Below the pieces are notes generated by a model that saw nothing but the letters and a program-made list of their open reading frames with translations, searched no databases and had not been told where the DNA came from. A program made the translations under genes and the position numbers. From CAZGRP01 sp964527995 (GTDB lineage: Bacteria; Zhuqueibacterota; Zhuqueibacteria; Oceanimicrobiales; CAZGRP01): a stretch of 64,000 nt of DNA. Location: NCBI GenBank assembly GCA_964527995.1, contig CAZGRP010000001.1:62001-126000 (forward strand), read 5' to 3'. Shown one piece after another: positions 25,292 to 34,015 of the stretch (positions within the stretch are counted from its first letter, which is position 1; every line of letters starts with the position of its first letter).

Positions 25292-26266
25292 GTGAGTTTG
25301 AAATCCATCGTCCGGCCGATAAAGGATGACCTCGATGAGTTTGATCACCACTTCAAACGGCTTCTCAACTCGGACGTTTTCCTGGTCGATAGAGTAGTTC
25401 AATACATTGTTTCCCACAAAGGCAAGCGGCTGCGACCCATCCTCGTTCTTCTGACGGCGCGTCTGCCCGGGACACCGGTCTCCGAGCATCGTTTCCGTGC
25501 CGCTGCTGTGATGGAGCTGCTCCACACCGCCACCCTCATTCACGACGACGTCGTAGACGGTTCGGATCGACGGCGGGGCTTTCCGACGGTCAATGCGGTG
25601 TGGAAGAACAAAGTTTCGGTGCTCATGGGGGACTACCTGTTCTCCAAAGCCCTTCTGGCGATGATCAGCCTGCGCGACCAGCGCGCCCTGGACGTCATTT
25701 CGAAAACCGCTGAACGGATGAGTCAGGGGGAATTGCTGCAGGTGGAACGCAGCAAGGACTACTGGATCGAAGAAGAGGTCTATTTCCGGCTGATTGCGGA
25801 CAAGACGGCGTCGCTGATCTCTGCTGCTTGCCAGCTTGGCATTCTGGCCTCTGGTGGTGCACCAGACGACATGCAGGCGATGGCCGAATTCGGGGAGAAC
25901 CTGGGAATCGCCTTTCAAATCCGCGATGACCTGCTCGACATCCTCGGCGTGGAGAAGCAGACCGGGAAGCCAATTGGCAACGACATTCGCGAGAACAAGA
26001 TCACACTCCCCCTTCTCCATGCTCTCAAGGTCGCCGACAAGAGACAGGCGCGCGGTGTGATTCGATTGATGAAGAAGGGTCCGGCGCGGCGCGAACTGGC
26101 AGAGATCATCGACTTTGTCGCGGCACATCAAGGGATTGAATACGCCACCGAAACAGCCAATCGTTTCTGCACGAAAGCCCTACAGATTCTGGAACGATAT
26201 CCAGAGTCGGAGTACAAAGACTCCCTCACAGAACTGGTCACGTATATCACGACGCGGGAGCGCTAG
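25292..26266 (+). CDS. Trans-polyprenyl diphosphate synthase (octaprenyl-type)
   Basis: Elongates allylic diphosphates with isopentenyl diphosphate to a long polyprenyl chain for quinones. The 324-residue protein has the first Asp-rich motif HDDVVDGSDRRRG and the second IRDDLLDILG. The residue five positions before the first DD is Ala, small, consistent with long-chain product instead of C15. GTG 25292 with GAGGTAAGC just upstream is the start. Chain length cannot be fixed from sequence. Confidence 0.92.
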   Translation: MSLKSIVRPIKDDLDEFDHHFKRLLNSDVFLVDRVVQYIVSHKGKRLRPILVLLTARLPGTPVSEHRFRAAAVMELLHTATLIHDDVVDGSDRRRGFPTVNAVWKNKVSVLMGDYLFSKALLAMISLRDQRALDVISKTAERMSQGELLQVERSKDYWIEEEVYFRLIADKTASLISAACQLGILASGGAPDDMQAMAEFGENLGIAFQIRDDLLDILGVEKQTGKPIGNDIRENKITLPLLHALKVADKRQARGVIRLMKKGPARRELAEIIDFVAAHQGIEYATETANRFCTKALQILERYPESEYKDSLTELVTYITTRER

Positions 26267-26524
26267 CCTGCGCCGGCACGCGGATTACATTCCAGCATGC
26301 TCCGGTTTACTCTCCGTGTATTTTGATCCTATTGTCAGCGATCTACTTCTTGCAGCAGCAGCGACCGACAGGCGCCACTGGGGCTGCCGTCGCTGCCTCG
26401 CTCCGATGTGGGAGGGCGGTGGAGATTCAACAGAGCGTTTTTCGGCGAAGTGGCTTCTGCCAGGAGGTGCGGCGGATCCTGTCACAGTGTGCAACTTCGA
26501 GATCGACAACTCAGCGAGGACACC

Positions 26525-27463
<939 letters not shown>

Positions 27464-27466
27464 GCC

Positions 27467-28528
27467 ATGCGGAAAGCCGATCCCCGGAAGATTCTGGTTT
27501 TGCGTCTCAGTTCCATCGGCGACATCGTGCTCACCACACCGGTGTTGCGGGCCTTGAGGAGACGGTTTCCGCGGGCGCGCATCGACTATCTCGTGAAGGC
27601 CCGTTACGCCCAACTTCTTAGCGAGAATCCCCATCTCGATCGCGTCCTCTGCTTTCCCGATACGGCCGGGCTCCCGGAGCTATGGGACACTCTCAGACGG
27701 CTGCGGCGGGAGAGATACGACTTGCTGGTGGATCTGCACAAGAACTGGCGTACGGCCATGCTTCGCATGGGCACGGGTGCCGCCGAAAGGCTGGCCTACC
27801 GCAAGTATGCCCTGCGCCGGGCTTTTTACGTGCTGTCCAAGAAGCCTTCGTTTGGGCTGCCTGGTGCGGTCGATCGCTACTTTGAAGCCGTCGTGGGTCT
27901 GGGGGTTGAGGACGATGGCCGCGGCCTCGAGCTGCACGTGGGATCTTCAACTCAAAGGCTCACCGAGGCAAAGTTGCACCGACTTGGCTGGAGCGGAACC
28001 AGGGCGATCGCACTGGTTCCGGGCGCCGGCTACTTCACCAAGCGCTGGCCTGCCGAACGCTATGCTCAACTGGCGGACAGACTGGCGACACGGTTCGGCT
28101 GCCAGATTTTCGTGCTCGGAGATCAGGAGGATCGTCTGCCAGCGGCGCTCATCGCCGGCCGCCTGGACGGTGACGCCGTCGTCGATCTGAGCAGCCATCT
28201 TTCTCTGGCGGAATCGGCCGCTGCTTTGCGCTGTTGCGATCTAGTGGTCGCCAACGACACCGGCTTGATGCACATGGCAGCGGCGCTTGGCAAGAAACTT
28301 GTCGCAATCTTCGGCAGTACGACTGAAGGGCTGGGGTTCTTTCCGCGGGGCGAGAAGGTGCGCGTCATCCAGGCCGAATTGGCCTGCCGGCCTTGTTCGC
28401 ACCTGGGACGGAAGCGTTGCCCGAAAGGTCATTTTCGCTGCATGCGAGAGATCTCAGTGGATCAGGTCTTCTCGGCTGCGGCGCAGCTGCTCGGCGCCAC
28501 GCAGCCCGTGACAAGTTCAATCTTATGA
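27467..28528 (+). CDS. ADP-heptose:LPS heptosyltransferase-type glycosyltransferase (GT9)
   Basis: A 353-residue GT9 enzyme; GT9 members add heptose to the lipopolysaccharide core at the inner membrane. N-terminus ILVLRLSSIGDIVLTTPVLRAL is the family hallmark; PGAGYFTKRWPAERYAQLAD and VANDTGLMHMAAALGKKLVAIFGSTTEG form the ADP-sugar binding half. The C-terminal CRPCSHLGRKRCPKGHFRCM block is also typical of WaaF/WaaC. It shows the organism has a diderm envelope with LPS-like glycolipid. The exact sugar is not proven. Confidence 0.9.
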   Translation: MRKADPRKILVLRLSSIGDIVLTTPVLRALRRRFPRARIDYLVKARYAQLLSENPHLDRVLCFPDTAGLPELWDTLRRLRRERYDLLVDLHKNWRTAMLRMGTGAAERLAYRKYALRRAFYVLSKKPSFGLPGAVDRYFEAVVGLGVEDDGRGLELHVGSSTQRLTEAKLHRLGWSGTRAIALVPGAGYFTKRWPAERYAQLADRLATRFGCQIFVLGDQEDRLPAALIAGRLDGDAVVDLSSHLSLAESAAALRCCDLVVANDTGLMHMAAALGKKLVAIFGSTTEGLGFFPRGEKVRVIQAELACRPCSHLGRKRCPKGHFRCMREISVDQVFSAAAQLLGATQPVTSSIL

Positions 28529-28534
28529 AGGAGG

Positions 28535-28903
28535 GTGGTCTACGATTTGACTTCCAGAACGCTTGCGAGACGAATCGGTGAGCTGGCCCGTGAGAAGAAG
28601 GCCGACGCCATCTATCTGCTCGACCTTCGGCAGGTGACCTCGATGACCGACTACTTTGTCATCTGTTCTGGGTCCAGCGATATGCATGTCAAAGCGATTG
28701 TCGACCATATCTCGAGAGAGCTGAAAAAGGAGCGCGTGCGGCCGCTGCACACCGAAGGCTACTCTCACCTCCACTGGGTCCTGATCGACTACTATGATGT
28801 GGTGGTGCACGTGTTTCAGCCGGAGACGCGCGAATACTACGGTCTGGAGCGGCTGTGGGGGGATGCGGGGGTAGAGATCATTGAGGAAGAGGTACATGGC
28901 TAA
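28535..28903 (+). CDS. rsfS: Ribosomal silencing factor
   Basis: Binds uL14 on the large ribosomal subunit and blocks subunit joining in starvation. The 122-residue protein has the RsfS core: KKADAIYLLDLRQVTSMTDYFVICSGSS and HWVLIDYYDVVVHVFQPETREYYGLERLWGDA. GTG 28535 is used; TTG 28547 has better spacing from GGAGG (28530-28534) and is an equally good alternative. It overlaps ArgRS by 8 bases. Confidence 0.92.
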   Translation: MVYDLTSRTLARRIGELAREKKADAIYLLDLRQVTSMTDYFVICSGSSDMHVKAIVDHISRELKKERVRPLHTEGYSHLHWVLIDYYDVVVHVFQPETREYYGLERLWGDAGVEIIEEEVHG

Positions 28904-30563
28904 TCCATTCAAGTTCCCCCACGAGCTGGTCCGAGAGATCGTTTTGTCTGCCGCCAAAAAGCTGGGCTACCCGTTGGAAGCCGTGGACGATATTCCGGTG
29001 GAGAAGCCGAAGCTTGCTGAGCATGGTGATGTTGCTTCCACGGTAGCCCTTTCCCTCGCCCGTCCGCTGCGCCGTTCCCCGCGTCAGATCGCGACCGAAT
29101 TGCTGGAGCAACTGAAGACCGACTCCGACCTGGTGGAGTCCGTCGAAATTGCCGGCCCGGGCTATCTGAATTTCCGCCTCGGGGCAGCATACTGGCGCTT
29201 GGCTCTGGAGCACATTCTGTCGCAGCGGGAGAACTTTGGCCTTGCCGACTGGGGGGGCGGCAAACGCGTTCAGGTCGAGTTTGTCAGCGCCAACCCGACC
29301 GGACCTCTGAACGTGGTGAGTGCCCGGGCTGCAACAGTGGGTGACGTGCTTGTGAATCTTTTCAACGCCGTCGGGTTTGAGGCGAAACGGGAGTACTACA
29401 TCAACGATGCCGGCCGCCAGGTGCGGTTGCTTGGCGCGTCGGTTAGTTCGCGCTACATGGAATTGCTCGGACACCATGAAGCGTTCCCGGAGGAGGGCTA
29501 TCACGGCGACTACGTGTGGGATATCGCTCGGGACATCGTCGAGCGCGACGGTGACCGTTATGCGTCGCTGCCTGCTGGCGAGCGGAGAGAGCATTTGGGC
29601 CAGATTGCCCTTGAGAAGATGATCGCCTCGCATCAGGAGATGATGCGCCGCTTTGGTGTGCAGTTCGATGTCTGGTTCCGGGAGAGCGACTTGCGCCGGT
29701 CAGCGGCGCATGAAGAGATCCTGAAGCGATTCAAGCAGCAGGGGTATGCCTATGAGAAGGATGGCGCCGTGTGGTTCGCCTCTTCTCGTTTCGGCGATGA
29801 AAAGGACCGCGTCCTGGTGACGCGGACCGGCGAGCCAACCTATTTTCTGGTCGACATCGCCTACCACCGCAGCAAGTACGAGCGCGGCTTTGAGATGGTC
29901 CACGATCTCTGGGGCCCGGATCATCATGGCTACATCCCGCGGATGCGTGCCGCGATTGTGGCGCTCGGCTATCCCGAGGACTCCTTTCGGGTCCACATCG
30001 TGCAGCAGGTCAATTTGCTGCGTGGTGGAGAGGTGGTCAAGATGTCCAAGCGCGCCGGCAAGATCATCGAGATGGCCGAGCTGATCGACGAGGTCGGTGT
30101 GGACGTGGCCCGGTTCTTCTTCCTCACGCGCAGAATGGAGACGCCTCTCGATTTCGACATCGACCTGGCGAAGACGACATCTGAAGAGAACCCCGTCTAC
30201 TACGTGCAGTACGCCCATGCCCGGATTTGCAACATTCTGCGGTTCGCCCTGGAGCAGGGAATCGCGCTGCCTGAGCGGGCCGACCTCGATCTGATCGGGG
30301 AGAGTGCAGAGCTGGACTTGATCAAGAAGCTTCTCGAGTACTCCGAGGTCGTATCGGCGGCGGCCCGGGCCTGCGAGCCTCATCGTTTGCCCGCCTATCT
30401 CCAGGATGTGGCAGCCTCGTTTCATCGGTTCTATCACCACCATCGGGTGGTGACCGACGACGCGGAAATGACGGCAGCGCGTCTTCGGCTGGTCGAGGCA
30501 GCCCGGATTGTGCTTGCCAACGGCCTGAAGCTGATCGGTGTGTCGGCACCGGAGCGGATGTAG
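28896..30563 (+). CDS. argS: Arginyl-tRNA synthetase with a variant HIGH motif
   Basis: Charges tRNA-Arg. The 555-residue class I synthetase has the ArgRS additional N-terminal domain, VSANPTGPL followed by the HIGH-motif position, LLGASVSSRY, the YHRSKYERGF segment, KMSKRAGKI (K382-K385), and the C-terminal DALR anticodon domain. The HIGH site reads NVVS (139-142) instead of HVGH; I recall similar NxV(N/S) variants in ArgRS of some phyla, so it need not mean inactivity. ATG 28896 has GAGGAAGAGG upstream and overlaps the rsfS stop. Confidence 0.94.
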   Translation: MANPFKFPHELVREIVLSAAKKLGYPLEAVDDIPVEKPKLAEHGDVASTVALSLARPLRRSPRQIATELLEQLKTDSDLVESVEIAGPGYLNFRLGAAYWRLALEHILSQRENFGLADWGGGKRVQVEFVSANPTGPLNVVSARAATVGDVLVNLFNAVGFEAKREYYINDAGRQVRLLGASVSSRYMELLGHHEAFPEEGYHGDYVWDIARDIVERDGDRYASLPAGERREHLGQIALEKMIASHQEMMRRFGVQFDVWFRESDLRRSAAHEEILKRFKQQGYAYEKDGAVWFASSRFGDEKDRVLVTRTGEPTYFLVDIAYHRSKYERGFEMVHDLWGPDHHGYIPRMRAAIVALGYPEDSFRVHIVQQVNLLRGGEVVKMSKRAGKIIEMAELIDEVGVDVARFFFLTRRMETPLDFDIDLAKTTSEENPVYYVQYAHARICNILRFALEQGIALPERADLDLIGESAELDLIKKLLEYSEVVSAAARACEPHRLPAYLQDVAASFHRFYHHHRVVTDDAEMTAARLRLVEAARIVLANGLKLIGVSAPERM

Positions 30564-30596
30564 CACAGGGAATCTACAACGAGTGGAGACGACATC

Positions 30597-31511
30597 ATGA
30601 GCATTCTGGTGGTCGGGTCCGTCGGCCTGGATACCGTGGAAACACCTTTTGGACGCGTGGAGGACGCCCTCGGAGGCGCGGCCACCTACTTCAGCGCTGC
30701 CGCCAGCTATTTCTCGCCGATACGCATGGTGGCCGTCGTCGGCACCGACTTCGACCTCGACTGCCTGAACTTCCTGCGTCGCCGGAACGTGGACCTGAGC
30801 GGGCTTGCCGTCGAGGACGGGCGTACGTTTCGATGGGGAGGGCGCTACAATGTCGACCTCAATGAGCGGGAAACGCTCTTCACTCACCTCAATGTGTTCG
30901 AAACGTTCCGGCCGGCGATTCCGGTTGCCTACCGGTCGAGCCCCTTTGTTTTTCTCGCGAATATCGATCCTGAGCTCCAGCTCGAAGTGTTGCGCCAGGT
31001 GTCACAGCCGAAATTGGTGGCGATGGACACCATGAACTTCTGGATCGAGGGGAAACGGGCCGCACTTCATCAGGTGCTGCAGCGCGTCGACCTGCTGTTC
31101 GTGAACGATGCCGAGGCGCGTCAACTCGCCGGCGATGCCAACCTGATTCGGGCGGCGCGCCGCATCTTTCAACTGGGTCCGAAGGCGGTGGTGGTGAAAA
31201 AAGGCGAGCACGGGGCCATGCTCGTGACGCCTGACTCGCTCTTCTGGGCCCCAGCCTACCCGCTCGAGTCGATCTGCGATCCCACGGGCGCTGGCGACAC
31301 GTTCGCCGGCGGCTTCATGGGGTACCTCGCCCAGGCCGAAGACGTGTCGGAGCGCAATCTGCGCCGCGCCATTGTCTACGGCAGTGCCATGGCCTCGTTT
31401 TGTGTGGAGCGTTTCAGCCTGGAGCGCCTCATGGACCTTTCGATCCAGGAGATCGAGCAGCGATTTGCAGACTTTGCAGAGATGACCCGGTTTACCGCCG
31501 ATGCCCGCTAA
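30597..31511 (+). CDS. PfkB-family sugar/nucleoside kinase
   Basis: A 304-residue ribokinase-fold kinase. Motifs: GGAATYFSAAASYFSP near the substrate site, and the ATP/anion-hole signature CDPTGAGDTFAGGFMGYL with the catalytic Asp. Substrate (ribose, adenosine, fructose or other) is not clear. It overlaps the YjbQ-like gene by 11 bases. ATG 30597 has a GTGGAG-like site. Confidence 0.9.
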   Translation: MSILVVGSVGLDTVETPFGRVEDALGGAATYFSAAASYFSPIRMVAVVGTDFDLDCLNFLRRRNVDLSGLAVEDGRTFRWGGRYNVDLNERETLFTHLNVFETFRPAIPVAYRSSPFVFLANIDPELQLEVLRQVSQPKLVAMDTMNFWIEGKRAALHQVLQRVDLLFVNDAEARQLAGDANLIRAARRIFQLGPKAVVVKKGEHGAMLVTPDSLFWAPAYPLESICDPTGAGDTFAGGFMGYLAQAEDVSERNLRRAIVYGSAMASFCVERFSLERLMDLSIQEIEQRFADFAEMTRFTADAR

Positions 31512-31950
31512 TCATCCCCAGGCAGGGTCGGTGAGGGTCATCACCGACCGCTTCGAGGTTTCCACCCGCGGGCATACCGACATCGTCGATGTGACCGAGC
31601 GGGTGGCCGCTATCGTTCGCCGCAGCGGCCTGAAAGAGGGTCAGGCGACGGTATTCGTTGGTGGTTCCACGGCTGCGATCACCACCATCGAGTACGAACC
31701 TGGCCTGCTTCGGGATTTGCCGGAGGTCTACGATCGCCTCGTGCCTGCCGGCGTTCGCTATCACCACGACGCCACCTGGGGCGATGGTAACGGCTATGCC
31801 CACGTGCGCGCTGCGCTGACCGGCTCCACCTATATCGTACCCTTCGAGAAAGGACGTCTCCTCCTCGGCACCTGGCAGCAGATCGTGCTCATCGATTTCG
31901 ACAATCGCCCACGCCAGCGCCGCATTGTCGTCCAGATGATCGGAGTGTAG
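31501..31950 (+). CDS. YjbQ family protein (UPF0047)
   Basis: A 149-residue protein of the YjbQ family, some members of which show weak thiamine-phosphate synthase activity; the physiological role is uncertain. The conserved YHHDATWGDGNGYAHVRAAL stretch with its metal-ligand-like His/Asp pattern is intact, and the C-terminal GTWQQIVLIDFDNRPR is typical. Overlaps pfkB-like by 11 bases and is 1 base before larC, so the three are one operon. Confidence 0.9.
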   Translation: MPANHPQAGSVRVITDRFEVSTRGHTDIVDVTERVAAIVRRSGLKEGQATVFVGGSTAAITTIEYEPGLLRDLPEVYDRLVPAGVRYHHDATWGDGNGYAHVRAALTGSTYIVPFEKGRLLLGTWQQIVLIDFDNRPRQRRIVVQMIGV

Positions 31951-31951
31951 G

Positions 31952-33118
31952 ATGGCGATCGCCCATTTCCAATGCGTTGGCGGTGCAAGCGGGGACATGA
32001 TCCTCGGCGCTTTTGTCGATGCCGGCATGCCACTGGAAGCTTTACGAGAAGGGCTGGCCGGGCTCGGTCTTCCGGGCTTCGAGATCGAAGCCCGGCGTGT
32101 CAGCCGCCGGGGCATTTGCGCCACCCAGGTGGTGGTCCACACCGAAGAGCAACGTGCCCACCGGCATCTCGAGGAGATTGATGCCATCCTCCAGCGTGCC
32201 GATCTGCCCAAGGGAGTCAAGGAAGACGCCGGCCGGGTGTTCAGGAAGATTGCCGAGGCCGAGGCTGAGATTCATGGTGTTCGCCCTGAAGACGTCCACT
32301 TCCACGAAGTGGGCGCCATGGATACCATTGTCGATGTGGTCGGAGCGATGATCGCGGCCCGGCATATGGGCTTGCGGCGCGTAACTGTGTCGCCTTTCCG
32401 CCTGGGGCAGGGAACCATGGAGATGGCTCACGGCACCTTCCCGATCCCGGCCCCAGCCACAGTGGCATTGCTGCGCGGCTGGCCGGTGCTGTTTACCGGC
32501 ATACCGGCCGAGCTCACTACGCCAACGGGCGCCGCCGTCCTTACCACACTGGCACGGCGCCCACAACCACCGCCGTCGTTGCACATCAGCGCCATTGGCT
32601 ACGGCGCCGGCAGTCGAGATCTGGAGTCGTTGCCCAACGTCCTGCGCTTGGTGTTGGGCCAAGAAGCGGCCGCGGCCGAGGAAGACGAGGCCATGCTCGT
32701 GGAGGCCAACATCGACGACATGAATCCGGAGTTGTATCCCCACTTGATGGACCGGCTTTTCGCGGCTGGCGCGATGGATGTTTATCTGACACCAGTCCTG
32801 ATGAAGAAGGGGCGGCCCGGCACGCTCGTCAGCGTTCTGGTGCCTCCAGATCTCGTCGACACCGCCGTGGAGGTGCTGTTTCGGGAGTCGACCACGATCG
32901 GCGTGCGCATGCATCCCTTACGGCGCCGCAAACTCGTGCGCCGCGTCGTGGAAGTGCAAACGTCTCTGGGGCCGGTGATGGTGAAGGAGATCGACAGCGC
33001 GGCCGGCACAAGACGTGTTCCGGAGTACGAAGAGTGCCGCCGTCTAGCCGTTGAACGGGGTCTGCCGGTGCGTGAGGTGTTTGCCATACTGGAGGCGGAG
33101 CTCCGCGATCTCTCATAG
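31952..33118 (+). CDS. larC: Nickel-pincer cofactor biosynthesis protein
   Basis: Inserts nickel in the pyridinium-dithiocarboxylate (NPN) cofactor of lactate racemase-type enzymes, in a CTP-dependent step. The 388-residue protein matches LarC throughout: FQCVGGASGDMILGAFVDAG, DVHFHEVGAMDTIVDVVGA, ANIDDMNPELYPHLMDRL, PVLMKKGRPGTLVSVL. It is a single frame; the Lactiplantibacillus gene is split by a programmed frameshift. No larA, larB or larE is in the window. Confidence 0.92.
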   Translation: MAIAHFQCVGGASGDMILGAFVDAGMPLEALREGLAGLGLPGFEIEARRVSRRGICATQVVVHTEEQRAHRHLEEIDAILQRADLPKGVKEDAGRVFRKIAEAEAEIHGVRPEDVHFHEVGAMDTIVDVVGAMIAARHMGLRRVTVSPFRLGQGTMEMAHGTFPIPAPATVALLRGWPVLFTGIPAELTTPTGAAVLTTLARRPQPPPSLHISAIGYGAGSRDLESLPNVLRLVLGQEAAAAEEDEAMLVEANIDDMNPELYPHLMDRLFAAGAMDVYLTPVLMKKGRPGTLVSVLVPPDLVDTAVEVLFRESTTIGVRMHPLRRRKLVRRVVEVQTSLGPVMVKEIDSAAGTRRVPEYEECRRLAVERGLPVREVFAILEAELRDLS

Positions 33119-33185
33119 CCGGTCGCGGCGGCCACAGCAGTGAGGGCATCTTGCGGCTGGCCTCCAGTTCTTGCCTCGTCTTGCT

Positions 33186-34010
33186 ATGATTCAGCTCACC
33201 GACCTTTGTTATGATTTTGCCGGGCCTGGCGGCGAAAGCGTGCGTGCTCTGGGCGGCGTCAACCTGACTCTGAGTGAAGGCGACTCTGTGGCCGTGCTCG
33301 GGGCCAACGGGTCTGGGAAGACCACACTGGCGCGTTGCCTCAACGGCCTCTATGTTCCCACCTCTGGAAAAGTTGAAGTCGACGGCATGGACAGCCGCGA
33401 TCCAACGCTCCGCAGCGAAATCCGCCGGCGAGTTGGACTGCTTTTTCAAAATCCGGAAAATCAAATCGTCGCGGCCACGGTGGAGAGGGAGATCGCCTTC
33501 GGCCTGGAGAATCTCGGTCTGGAGCGAGACGAGATGCGCAGCAGGGTGGAGCGCATGTTGGCGCTCTTCGGGCTCGATCACCTGCGCCAGCAACCCCCTC
33601 ACCTGCTCTCGGGCGGTGAGAAGCAGCGACTTGCCATTGCCGCGGTGATGGCCATGGAGCCGCGCTATCTGGTTCTCGATGAGCCTACTTCACTGCTCGA
33701 TCCGCCCAGCCGACGGCAGCTTCTCCGGCTGGTGCTCGAACTTCACCGTCCGTCGAATTCGTATGGCCCTATCACCACCGTGCTGATCACCCAGTTTCCC
33801 GCTGAGGCTCTTGTCGCCCGCCGCGTACTGGTGCTACATCGTGGTCGAATCATCTTTGACGAATCACCAGACATCCTTTTCCAACGTGTCGAAGCCCTTC
33901 ACAATGTTGGTCTAAGTTCCCCTGTAGAATACGAGTTACATGCCCTTCTCAGCACCCTCTATCGCCACTCCATCCCTCTCAAAGATCTGGTGCTGCCGCC
34001 GATATTGTAA
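33186..34010 (+). CDS. ECF/CbiO-type ABC transporter ATPase (orphan)
   Basis: A 274-residue energy-coupling-factor-style ATP-binding subunit. Walker A GANGSGKTT, Q-loop LLFQNPENQIVAATV (typical of CbiO/EcfA), signature LSGGEKQRLAIA, Walker B YLVLDEPTSLLD. The partner EcfT membrane subunit and substrate-binding component are not adjacent; both neighbours are unrelated. Because it follows larC, nickel or cobalt uptake is plausible but unproved. The start is uncertain (ATG 33186 or TTG 33171), with no good ribosome-binding site. Confidence 0.85.
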   Translation: MIQLTDLCYDFAGPGGESVRALGGVNLTLSEGDSVAVLGANGSGKTTLARCLNGLYVPTSGKVEVDGMDSRDPTLRSEIRRRVGLLFQNPENQIVAATVEREIAFGLENLGLERDEMRSRVERMLALFGLDHLRQQPPHLLSGGEKQRLAIAAVMAMEPRYLVLDEPTSLLDPPSRRQLLRLVLELHRPSNSYGPITTVLITQFPAEALVARRVLVLHRGRIIFDESPDILFQRVEALHNVGLSSPVEYELHALLSTLYRHSIPLKDLVLPPIL

Positions 34011-34015
34011 GGTGT

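Noticed and set aside
31952..33118. Programmed frameshift in larC as in Lactiplantibacillus
   Set aside because: The gene is one continuous 388-codon frame with both halves of LarC.
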